64,000 nucleotides of DNA from Lathyrus oleraceus (taxonomy: Eukaryota > Streptophyta > Magnoliopsida > Fabales > Fabaceae), in assembly GCF_024323335.1 (NCBI RefSeq), contig NC_066579.1, forward strand, positions 239,367,475-239,431,474, given 5' to 3'. Each line of letters begins with the position of its first letter. The first letter of the stretch is position 1. Of the stretch, positions 56,341-64,000 are shown piece by piece. A program made the translations under genes and the position numbers. Below the pieces are notes generated by a model. That model was not told the origin of the DNA and made no database searches. It saw only the letters and a program-made list of their open reading frames with translations.

Positions 56341-56779
56341 TGTTGCACCCCAAAATTTGCCCTCTATTTTTAACTCTAACCAATTTTTTGTTTCACATTC
56401 ATTTGCATCATCTTCATAGCATAACATTTTTTCTGTCTTAATATTAGCCGGAATAATTTCTCGGAATTTACAAACAGACTGGTCAAATTAACTTTTTAAC
56501 TGCGCCTAAAATTAGTCAACGAAAAAATGTCAAGTTTAAGTTTGCAAATGTCGGTAACATTAATCTGCGGTTCACGTGGTTTAATTTGACATGCTAAAAA
56601 TATTTTTACAACTATTTTTGGTCATATGTTGATCAGTCTGAGCAGTTTAAACGGTCATAATTTTTATTTCAAAATCCGACCAAACGCTGTATTTTTCCGA
56701 GTCATTTATTTCGCGCTGATTATTTTGACGTGTTCATTTTATTTTTTCGAGCATTTTGGTGCCCGACTTTTATTTTTTT

Positions 56780-57085
56780 GAGTCTATTTATTTTTATATT
56801 GGGTCTAGAATAAATAAATAGGTTAATTAGTTTTTATTTTAATTTTAACTATTTTAATTATTTAACTTTATTCTATTTATTTTTATATTGGGTCTAGAAT
56901 AAATAAATAGGTTAATTAGTTTTTATTTTAATTTTAACTATTTTAATTATTTAACTTTATTAAGTTTTTATTTAATATTGGGTCTAGAATAAATAAATAG
57001 GTTAATTAGTTTTTATTTTAATTTTAACTATTTTAATTATTTAACTTTATTCACTTTTTAATTTAATATTGGGTTTCAAAATAAA
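56780..57085. repeat. Three and a half tandem copies of a 90-bp unit in LTR D
   Basis: attgggtctagaataaataa recurs with the ggg at 56801, 56890 and 56980, and a partial copy (attgggtttc) at 57071. The units are nearly identical. Confidence 0.95.
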
Positions 57086-57118
57086 CTTAGGCCCATTATC
57101 ATTAACCTAATTTGTTCC

Positions 57119-57126
57119 TATATATA
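57119..57126 (+). promoter_or_regulatory. TATA-like box of LTR D
   Basis: cctatatatatttac, followed by a purine-rich leader starting about 30-40 bases downstream. Confidence 0.5.
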
Positions 57127-59361
57127 TTTACTAGCATGACTGATAGAAGGAGGCCAAAAGACAGAACAAAAAAAGGAGAAACTGAGAGTGGCTGATCTAT
57201 ACTATCGTACACACAGTTTGGTAATAGTTTATATATGATATATACTTTATCTATTTTGTTGATATATTTGATTATGTTTTCGGATCGGATCGTGTCAATA
57301 CGCCGTTTTCACATATACGTGTATGAGGCGTGACATTTGTGTTATCCGATCCAGTTGCGATGGTCGCAATTTTGCACTAGCAACGCTGTTGTTTTTTTTT
57401 AATTCATTTTTTTTATATATATACATATATTTAGATATGCACATTTTTTTCATAACTAACTACCCTGATTTTTCCTAAACCCTGACAATTTCGCCACAAA
57501 CTCTAAATTTCAAACCTAAAACTTTAACCGTGTTGTTTCCTTTAAACCATAAACCTTTTCTTAAACCTTAACAAACCTTATTATTATTTCCTGTTTTCGC
57601 TCATATTTATGTTATTCATACACTGTAACTGCTTCGCCCTTGTAATATTTTAAGTTTTAACTTGTAATATTTTCAGTTTTACTTTTCGCCATCTTTATTA
57701 TGTAACTGCACCAAAGCGTTGTAATAATTAGGATTTTATTTTCTGCCATTGATTTTTTGCCATTTTATTTTTCTGCCATTTATTTTTCTGCCATTTAAAT
57801 TCCTGCCATTGATCCTATATTAACTGCGTGGTTTAGTAATGTAGGGCGTGAAAACCTACTAAATTAATTATTTAATATTTTTCTATAACCTTTATTTTTT
57901 TTTATAAATAAATAATAAATACTAACTATTTTAATAACTTTTTTTTATTACTTACTTATAATAATAAATCCTTATATATTTTGTAAATAAAATCTAATTG
58001 ACCATTTTTCTAATTGAATAATAATAATAAACCTATTAATCTAATAATTTGATATTTTCTATAATCTTTATTTATTTTGTAAATAACAAACTTAATATTT
58101 TTCATATAACTCTTTTATTTTATAATTTGTACATTAATATATTTTAAATTCTTTTATTATTACTAATTTATTTTAAACTCATACTTTTCTAATAACTTCT
58201 AAAAAAATCTAACTTGTTTAACCTAAAATAATTTCTTTTAAAATTCTAACCTTTTTATTATCACTTTATTATTATTGTTATTTTATTATTGCTTTATTAC
58301 CATTGTTTATTTATTATTTTATTATTATTTGCTTTTATCTATTCTATTTTTGCTTCATTATTTTCCTTATTTTAATTTTGTTTTATTTATAATATTAGGA
58401 ACAAATGTATAGGTTGTAAATTTATTCTTTCTCGCCTGATTATTATGTATCTGTCCCATAGCCATGTAATAGTTTAGGAATTTATTTTTCTTGCTTTTAT
58501 TTTTGTAAATATTTATTGCGTGGTTAGTAATTTAGGGAGTGCAAAAAACTAACTGTAAATAATTGAACTTAGAAAATTAAATTCAAGACAAATATCTGAA
58601 AAATAACACTCACACACGTAAGTCGATCTTTGATCGCCATCTGTACTTCCTAGGGTATTCCTCTTGGTTGCCTTCTTTAAATGGTCAAGTCCCTCGAAAA
58701 TAGGGTTGTCTTAAGCAAAGTCCCTTCAAACAGAAAAATCATCAAGTCCCTATAAACTTAAAAGATCAAGTCCCTACGAGGTTGCCTACGATATAATGAT
58801 CTTGTCCCTTCGGTAAATATGATGATAGTCCCTACGAGTTGCTAAAGACACCCCTTATGTTGCCTTCATTGACCATACGATGACCCTACGCCCGTCCCTT
58901 AAACACATCCAAGGTAATGACTACCTATTCCTTAATAATAGGGACAGTCTTACCATTGAAAGAATATACGAGAACACGAAAGACTTAATCTAGGGTAGGT
59001 ATCTCATAGTTACTTGCTCACACTTTTCAAAATTACTTTTACACCTCACAATTTCTAAACTAGGCTTTGTATACACCCATACGAGGGTCATTACAAAGTA
59101 CTTAAAGAAATTTTTCTAATCACACACTACACTCTTGCAAACAAACATAGTGAGCTAAGTAACTAAGAGCCCATGGATAACCATGGATATAAAGGGTGCT
59201 AATACCTTCCCTTTGTATAACCTACCCCCCGAACTCAAAATCTTTTTAAGCTCTTTCCTGTTCTTTTATGTCCTTTCCTTTTGGATAAAATAAAAGTCGG
59301 TGGCGACTCTTGCTATCCGCAACATTTAACTAAAGTCAGTTCTCCCACCGTGTTACAGAAC

Positions 59362-59380
59362 TGGCGACTCTGCTGGGGAC
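59362..59380 (+). promoter_or_regulatory. Primer binding site, tRNA-Arg type
   Basis: tggcgactctgctggggac starts four bases after the LTR. It is the primer site known for Ogre elements, complementary to a tRNA-Arg 3' end. Confidence 0.9.
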
Positions 59381-60082
59381 TTAATAAAAGAGGGGTACCC
59401 TTAGGAATTAGATCACTTTAAAATTGTTTGCCTTGTTTGCTTTATACTTATCTGTTGGGTGCTCTTATGTGTGAAAGACCCTAACCCGGATCTAGTGTAC
59501 CTTAGGTAAATGGCAATAGACCAAGGAAACTGTACGACGTATATCGATATGGTTGATCTGGTGGCCATAGTTAGTGTGACTTCTTGGTTGGTGCTTATGT
59601 TCCTTAAGCAAGTTGAGGATAATATGAGGCTGCCATATGTTGTCAATACACTAACTGACTTTTAGAACCCTAGTCATCCCATCTTGGCCTTTAGAAAGTA
59701 GTGAGATAACCGGCTTTGGTGAAGACTGAAGTTGGTTGATACTCGATACTACACTCATTGAGATCCTAAACTTGGAGGGTTTTGGTTGGCAAGTAAGTTG
59801 CCTACTGAACAACCACCCTTGTGAAGGATCAATGATTTTGAGATCCCTTAGAACCTGGTTACTTTTGTAGGACAGGATGAATCAACTAAACTTCAGGGGA
59901 GGGTACTTACCTTTAAACCTCATGCAAGCCTTCAAACCTAGGGCTATTGTGTGACTTGTTTGTGTGTGCCACATGTTTGTGATTGAGCATAACATCATAG
60001 CATCATCATGCATCATAAGCATAGCATTTTCACTAACCATTTCAAGGACCAAAGGATTTATCTTTGTTCTTTGTCGCAGGTC
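59381..60082 (+). other. Leader between primer site and ORF1 of element D
   Basis: No frame of note. It ends in a pyrimidine-rich stretch and cag (60060-60079), directly before gtcATG. This resembles a splice acceptor, so a leader intron is possible. Confidence 0.5.
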
Positions 60083-60412
60083 ATGGCTTCTGCTCGTAGG
60101 AATACTATCCGGATTAACTTTGTAGGAATACCTCCTAAGCTTAAGGAATTGGTCTCTCAAGTTTCTGAAAACTCCTAGTTCATCAAGAGGCATGGTCACC
60201 TGCTGGATCTAGTCACTTCAGGGTTCAATGAAGACATGATGAGTGTCCTGTTTCAGTTCTTTGACCCTAAACATCATTGCTTCACATTTCCCGACTATCA
60301 GCTGGTTCCTACAATGGAAGAGTTCTCCAAGCTTCTGGGTATACCTATTCTTGATCAGAAACCCTTCACAGGCTTGGAAAAAGAGCCTAAACCTGAAGAC
60401 ATTGCTGGCTAA
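60083..60412 (+). pseudogene. Ogre ORF1 N-terminal remnant
   Basis: Starts with MASARRNTIR and codes for 109 residues, with an in-frame tag at 60176-60178. The second half has the conserved ORF1 block PDYQLVPTMEEFSKLLGIPI. The frame ends at taa 60410-60412. Full ORF1 proteins in this lineage are several hundred residues, so most of it is missing; the gag-proximal linker follows at once in another frame. The role of ORF1 is unknown; it is found only in Ogre-type elements and lies before gag. Confidence 0.75.
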
Positions 60413-61388
60413 GAAGAAGAAGAAGACTAGAAGATCAGGAGGCCTTATCAATCTGGGAAGAAGATTCAGAGGCCCTATCAAGACAAAGGAACATGTTGAT
60501 GATTATGAGCCTGAAAATTCTGAGAAAGAGAGAGGTAGTCTCCATGATACTGTGGGAGATTCTGATTCTGAAGCAAATTATTATCATGACCCTAATGAAG
60601 ATAAGTACAAGATGCTGGTGGATAGAATGAATGCTATGGAGTTACAAAAATCTTCTGGGCTGGATTTTGAAGATCTGAGTTTAATATCTGGAGTGGTTAT
60701 ACCTATTGGTTTCAAGGTTCCTGCTTTTGTGGTGTATGATGGTGTCTCATGTCCTAAGCTGCATTTAAGATCCTATGTCCGGAGGATTCAACCACATACT
60801 GCTGATAAGAAGTTATGGATTTATTTCTTCCAAGAGAGCTTGTCTGAAGCTCAATTGGAATGGTACTATCAATTGGAGAGTGTCAATATTCGTGATTGGA
60901 ATGATCTTGCTGAGGCCTTCTACAGGCAATACCAATACAATGCTGATTTAGTACCTACTCGCATGCGGCTACAAAGCATGTCAATGGGTGCTAAGGAGAA
61001 TTTCAAGGAGTATGCCCAGAAATGGAGAGACCTGGCTGGCAGAGTTCAACCTCCTCTGACTGACAGGGAGCTAGTGGATATGTTTATGAGTACGCTGAAT
61101 AGTCCTTTCTATAGTCACCTCATTGGAAGCTCATCATCTGGTTTCACTGAGCTGATAATGACTGGAGAGCGTGTGGAAAGTGGCATAAGAAGTGGTAAGA
61201 TACAGGTGGGTGCCTCTTCATCAAGCACTGCAAAGAAGCCCCCTAGTGGAAAGAAGGAGTCTAATGCTGTGTATGGTCAACCTGGCCGTAACAGAAGTCA
61301 CCAATCCGTAGGAGCAGTTCACATTTCTAATCATACTCCTGCAACACCAAAGCTACCACAGAGTAATCAACAGAAGCCTAGAAGATAA
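60243..61388 (+). CDS. gag: Gag of Ogre element D
   Basis: 381 residues in the open frame; roughly the first 56 overlap ORF1 in another frame and are probably not Gag. The lysine run KKKKKTRRS at residues 57-65 and an acidic linker precede the capsid core at about 150-300 (VVIPIGFKVP, FQESLSEAQLEWYYQLE, NDLAEAFYRQYQYN, FKEYAQKWRDLAGRVQPPL). This core is the retrotransposon Gag fold of Tat-lineage elements. The taa at 61386-61388 is in frame with the protease segment starting at 61404, and the 15 bases between are open, so the two were one gag-pro frame broken by one nonsense codon. The start codon of authentic Gag is not certain; Met124 at 60612 is the first after the linker. Confidence 0.85.
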   Translation: MSCFSSLTLNIIASHFPTISWFLQWKSSPSFWVYLFLIRNPSQAWKKSLNLKTLLAKKKKKTRRSGGLINLGRRFRGPIKTKEHVDDYEPENSEKERGSLHDTVGDSDSEANYYHDPNEDKYKMLVDRMNAMELQKSSGLDFEDLSLISGVVIPIGFKVPAFVVYDGVSCPKLHLRSYVRRIQPHTADKKLWIYFFQESLSEAQLEWYYQLESVNIRDWNDLAEAFYRQYQYNADLVPTRMRLQSMSMGAKENFKEYAQKWRDLAGRVQPPLTDRELVDMFMSTLNSPFYSHLIGSSSSGFTELIMTGERVESGIRSGKIQVGASSSSTAKKPPSGKKESNAVYGQPGRNRSHQSVGAVHISNHTPATPKLPQSNQQKPRR

Positions 61389-61403
61389 TTCACCAAGATC
61401 AAC

Positions 61404-63494
61404 ATGTCACTGGCCCAAGCCTTGCAACACATGTTGAAAGGGGAACTCATTACTTTGAAGGACCCTCCTCAGAATCCTAATACTTCCTCTCCTCGGTACA
61501 ATCCTAATGCACGATGTGCCTATCATTCTAATTGTCTGGGACATGACACCAACAATTGCTGGGTGCTGAAAAATAAGATTCAAGATATGATTGAAGCTGG
61601 GGAGATTGAATTTGACCCTCCTGGGACTCCAAATGTGATTACTGCTCCCATGCCCAATCATGAGAAGACTGTTAATGCTGTTGATGAAGTTTCATATGTT
61701 TCCTCAGTAGCAGATGTGACTACTCCCTTATCTATTATCAAGAAGAAGCTGGTGCAGGCTGGATTCTTTCCAGGTTGCAACGAAGACTGTTTTTATTATG
61801 CCTACAAACCTGATAGCTGCTGGAAGTTGAAAGATGGTATTCAACGCCTCATGGACAATTACACTATATTGTTTGAGAGAACTCCTTCTGTGGAAAGTAT
61901 GTGTGAACACCTAACTCGAGGTAAGAAGTTTGAAGATGTGGATATGGTTGATAAAGTGCCAGTGAAGATTACCTCCAAAGGCCCTGTCAAGATCACTTCC
62001 AAGGGTCCTATCAAAATTACTGCTGAAGACCTGGTGAAGACTGTTGCTGAAGTTAGAGTGCCTCCCATGATTATTACCACTCCTGGCCCTATTCCTTATA
62101 CTTTTGATAAAGCTATACCCTGGAATTACGGTTCTGATGTTTATATCCATGGTGTTAAGCAGGAACCTTTGACTGATACACCTGTTACTGATGATAACCT
62201 TGATGTTGATAATATTGTTGGATCTAGTAAGATCACCAGAAGTGGAAGAATTTTCTCTCCTCCAGCTACCTCAAAAAATACAGTTCTTCCAACTACTACC
62301 TCCACTTCTGAGCCAAGTACTGATGCTCGAGGCAAAGGTCCTGTGGTTGAACCTGTGCAAGCTGAAGCACCGACTGCTGAAAATCTCTCTAAACAAATGG
62401 AAGAAGTGTTGAAGATCATTCGTAAGAGTGATTATGATATTGTTGACCAGTTGGGGCATACTCCCTCCAAAATTTCCATGTTGTCTTTGTTGCTGTGTTC
62501 TGAGGCTCATGCTAAAGCCTTGATCAAATTCTTAAGGACTGCTCATGTACCAAATGAAATTTCTATGGATCAATTTGAAAATTGTGTTGCACATCTGACT
62601 TATGATAATGGGTTAGGTTTTTCTGATGCTGAATTGACTCCTGCCGAAAGAAACCATAACAGAGCTTTACATATCTCCATTGAATGTAGGGGCACTACCT
62701 TGTCTCATGTGTTGATAGACAATGGCTCTTCATTGAATGTACTTCCCAAAGAGGTTCTGAACAAGCTCAGTCCTGAAGATGCTGTGTTAAGATCAAGTAA
62801 TATAGTGGTGAGAGCCTTTGATGGTTCAAAAAGAGTGGTGCATGGAGAAATAGATCTCCCGATCAAAGTAGGCTCTCAAGTCTTCGATTCTACCTTCTAT
62901 GTAATGGATATTCGTCCTGCGTACTCTTGTTTGCTTGGGCGCCCCTGGATCCACGGGGCAGGTGCTGTGACCTCCACTCTACATCAGAAGTTGAGATATC
63001 CAGTGAAGGGAAAGATCGTAACTGTTTATGGAGAGGAAGAATATATGGTCAGTCATGTGAATACATTTAAGTATGTTGAAGTGGAAAGTGAATATGTTGA
63101 GACTCCTTGCCAGACATTTGAAGTAGTTCCTTGGGTCGCTCCCGCTACTGAAGCTCCTCCTGTGGTTACCAGAGTACCTCCTACAATGACTTCCCTCAAA
63201 GATGCTAGAGCTGTGGTTGAAGAAGGTGGTTGTACTATTTGGGGTCAGCTTCCCGACATTCCTTACAAGTCTGACAAGTTTGCTCTGGGTTTCACTGCAG
63301 AGTCCCAGAAGGCTGTTCGTCGTGCTCGTGCTGTTCGTATCACCAATCCAGGGAACATGAAAGATCAAATCAATGATGTGGGTGACTATAATGAAGACTA
63401 CAATCTGGGTAACTGGATTTTTCCTACTGTGGGTGATGGGCTCAACAATTGGAAGACTGAAGACGTTATTCCTATCTCCTTTAGTCAGGAGTAA
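61404..63494 (+). CDS. pro: Gag C-terminus and protease of Ogre element D
   Basis: 696 residues. A zinc-binding-like module lies at 38-52 (CAYHSNCLGHDTNNC). Residues about 185-205 contain three imperfect repeats of KITSKGP. The aspartic protease core is at about 425-560, with the active site IDNGSSLN (Asp439), flap-side AFDGS and SCLLGRPWIHG. A conserved tail follows: SLKDARAVVEEGG, IWGQLPDIPYKSDKFALGF and IFPTVGDGLNNW. The protease matures Gag and Pol. The terminal codon pair is gag-taa, with the intron donor overlapping it at 63491, so this stop belongs to the unspliced form and splicing would lead into RT. Confidence 0.9.
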   Translation: MSLAQALQHMLKGELITLKDPPQNPNTSSPRYNPNARCAYHSNCLGHDTNNCWVLKNKIQDMIEAGEIEFDPPGTPNVITAPMPNHEKTVNAVDEVSYVSSVADVTTPLSIIKKKLVQAGFFPGCNEDCFYYAYKPDSCWKLKDGIQRLMDNYTILFERTPSVESMCEHLTRGKKFEDVDMVDKVPVKITSKGPVKITSKGPIKITAEDLVKTVAEVRVPPMIITTPGPIPYTFDKAIPWNYGSDVYIHGVKQEPLTDTPVTDDNLDVDNIVGSSKITRSGRIFSPPATSKNTVLPTTTSTSEPSTDARGKGPVVEPVQAEAPTAENLSKQMEEVLKIIRKSDYDIVDQLGHTPSKISMLSLLLCSEAHAKALIKFLRTAHVPNEISMDQFENCVAHLTYDNGLGFSDAELTPAERNHNRALHISIECRGTTLSHVLIDNGSSLNVLPKEVLNKLSPEDAVLRSSNIVVRAFDGSKRVVHGEIDLPIKVGSQVFDSTFYVMDIRPAYSCLLGRPWIHGAGAVTSTLHQKLRYPVKGKIVTVYGEEEYMVSHVNTFKYVEVESEYVETPCQTFEVVPWVAPATEAPPVVTRVPPTMTSLKDARAVVEEGGCTIWGQLPDIPYKSDKFALGFTAESQKAVRRARAVRITNPGNMKDQINDVGDYNEDYNLGNWIFPTVGDGLNNWKTEDVIPISFSQE

Positions 63495-63684
63495 ATACTA
63501 TTACTGTGTTGTTATTTTTAAGTTTGTAATTAAACTTTTAAGCCTTGTGCCTTACCCGGGGCACAATGGTATGCTTGTTTCGGGATGTCATTTCATTTGC
63601 ATACTTCATTCAATAAAAATCAATGGACGTTTCGTTTTCGTAAATATTGGGCTCTTTGTTTTTCTTTTATTTTATTTTCATCAG
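63491..63684 (+). other. Ogre-type intron between protease and RT of element D
   Basis: Donor ga|gtaaat at 63491, acceptor ttcatcag ending at 63684 after a long pyrimidine-rich tract (63651-63680); 194 nt. A second acceptor, aatgcag ending at 63723, lies 39 nt downstream. Both acceptors keep the RT frame because the donor interrupts a codon after its second base. The placement agrees with the intron described for Ogre elements and with 44751-45004 in element B. Confidence 0.78.
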
Positions 63685-64000
63685 CTATGTGTTCTTACAC
63701 ACACCCACATCACTAAAATGCAGATCCTCATCCACTCTGGATCCTGTTGATAACAGTTCTACTATTGCCAATTATAATTTCGAGAATCCGATCTATCAAG
63801 CTGAAGATGGAAAGGATGAAGATTGTGAAGTACCTGTAGAGCTTGCTAGGTTATTACAACAAGAAGAGAAAGTTACACAGCCGCATGAGGAATCAATTGA
63901 GGTTGTAAATCTGGGTACTGAAGTAGACAAGAAAGAAGTCAAAATAGGAGCAGGCTTGGAAAACAGTGTCAAAGAAAGATTGAGTCGGATGTTACGTGAC
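63685..64000 (+). CDS. pol: Start of the RT segment of Ogre element D (exon 2, partial)
   Basis: An open frame (frame of 63740) continues to the window end. It reads FENPIYQAEDGKDEDC, VELARLLQQEEKV, HEESIEVVNLG, KKEVKIGAGLE and RLSRMLRD. This is the linker that precedes RT in Ogre-type elements, matching the order of FDFPVFEAEEE, ELSCFLEHKE, LVNLG and KEVKIG in element B. The RT catalytic part lies beyond the window. Confidence 0.85.

Larger units (their letters stand above)
56341..59357 (+). repeat. 5' LTR of Ogre element D
   Basis: 3017 bp from tgttgcaccccaaaatttg to ccgtgttaca. Blocks shared with the solo LTR (24360-28098) include tcatttatttcgcgctgat and the end block gctaataccttccc and gtcggtggcgactc. 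A TATA-like tatatata is at 57119. The middle (57400-58570) is extremely AT-rich. Confidence 0.88.
56341..64000 (+). mobile_element. Ogre element 'D', 5' LTR to start of RT; continues past the window
   Basis: Order: LTR (56341-59357), tRNA-Arg-type primer site, leader, ORF1 remnant, gag, protease, intron and the beginning of RT. This layout, with an extra ORF before gag and an intron before RT, is specific to Ogre-type Tat elements. The left flank is ggtgg (56336-56340), the expected target duplication, whose partner lies outside. Defects visible are a stop in ORF1, a shortened ORF1 and one stop between gag and protease. Confidence 0.9.

Noticed and set aside
59413..60199. Minus-strand frames in the leader of element D
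   Set aside because: Antisense to the leader and ORF1 of Ogre D; no domain.
1..64000. CRISPR arrays, operons, bacterial promoters
   Set aside because: Nothing prokaryotic is visible. The tandem repeats have no unique-spacer pattern with a constant direct repeat; the palindrome array at 38220-39015 has variable motifs and lies inside a plant retrotransposon.

Overview
This window is AT-rich plant nuclear DNA made almost entirely of nested LTR retrotransposons. No host protein-coding gene, tRNA gene or rRNA gene could be supported. The abundance of very large Ogre/Tat-lineage Ty3-gypsy elements, with Tekay/Del and Reina-type chromoviruses and a Ty1-copia element, points to a legume with a large genome. 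The Fabeae tribe (pea, vetch, faba bean, lentil, Lathyrus) is my best guess; this is inferred from element types only.

Left part (1-17538): after AT-rich DNA with a small minisatellite comes a fragment of a Tekay-like LTR (801-1544). It is followed by a long Ogre-type LTR (call it A, 1545-17538) on the plus strand. Two younger insertions split A. One is a complete Reina-like chromovirus (1671-6866) with 369-bp LTRs and a perfect AAGTA target-site duplication. The other is a Tekay-type element (7288-12630) with a perfect CGTTC duplication, whose interior has lost protease, most of reverse transcriptase, the integrase C-terminus and the start of its 3' LTR.

Middle part (17539-45320): two diverged Tekay-like LTRs lie head to tail, separated by only about 0.38 kb that begins with an initiator-Met primer binding site. 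The second is broken by an Ogre/Tat-lineage element on the minus strand (B). B consists of a 3' LTR (23204-31755, itself carrying a solo Ogre LTR at 24360-28098), a repeat-rich 3' region interrupted by a copia-type element with an AGTTA duplication (32033-37636), a decayed pol (41286-44750), a spliceosomal-type intron (44751-45004) and a remnant of the protease region.

Right part (45321-64000): B is interrupted by a related minus-strand element C, with an approximately 7.5-kb LTR at 45321-52818 and an integrase C-terminus at 53854-54257. C is interrupted by a plus-strand LTR E (54258-56340). E is interrupted by a plus-strand Ogre element D, which runs off the window: LTR 56341-59357, tRNA-Arg-type primer site, ORF1 remnant, gag, protease, intron and the start of reverse transcriptase.

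The main results are a five-layer insertion series with a readable order; the Ogre pro/RT intron in two independent elements, with the splice donor overlapping the gag-pro stop codon in both; and several short palindrome or tandem-repeat families inside untranslated parts of the elements. All coding regions described carry at least one stop, frameshift or truncation, except that element D's protease segment and the visible start of its reverse transcriptase are open.
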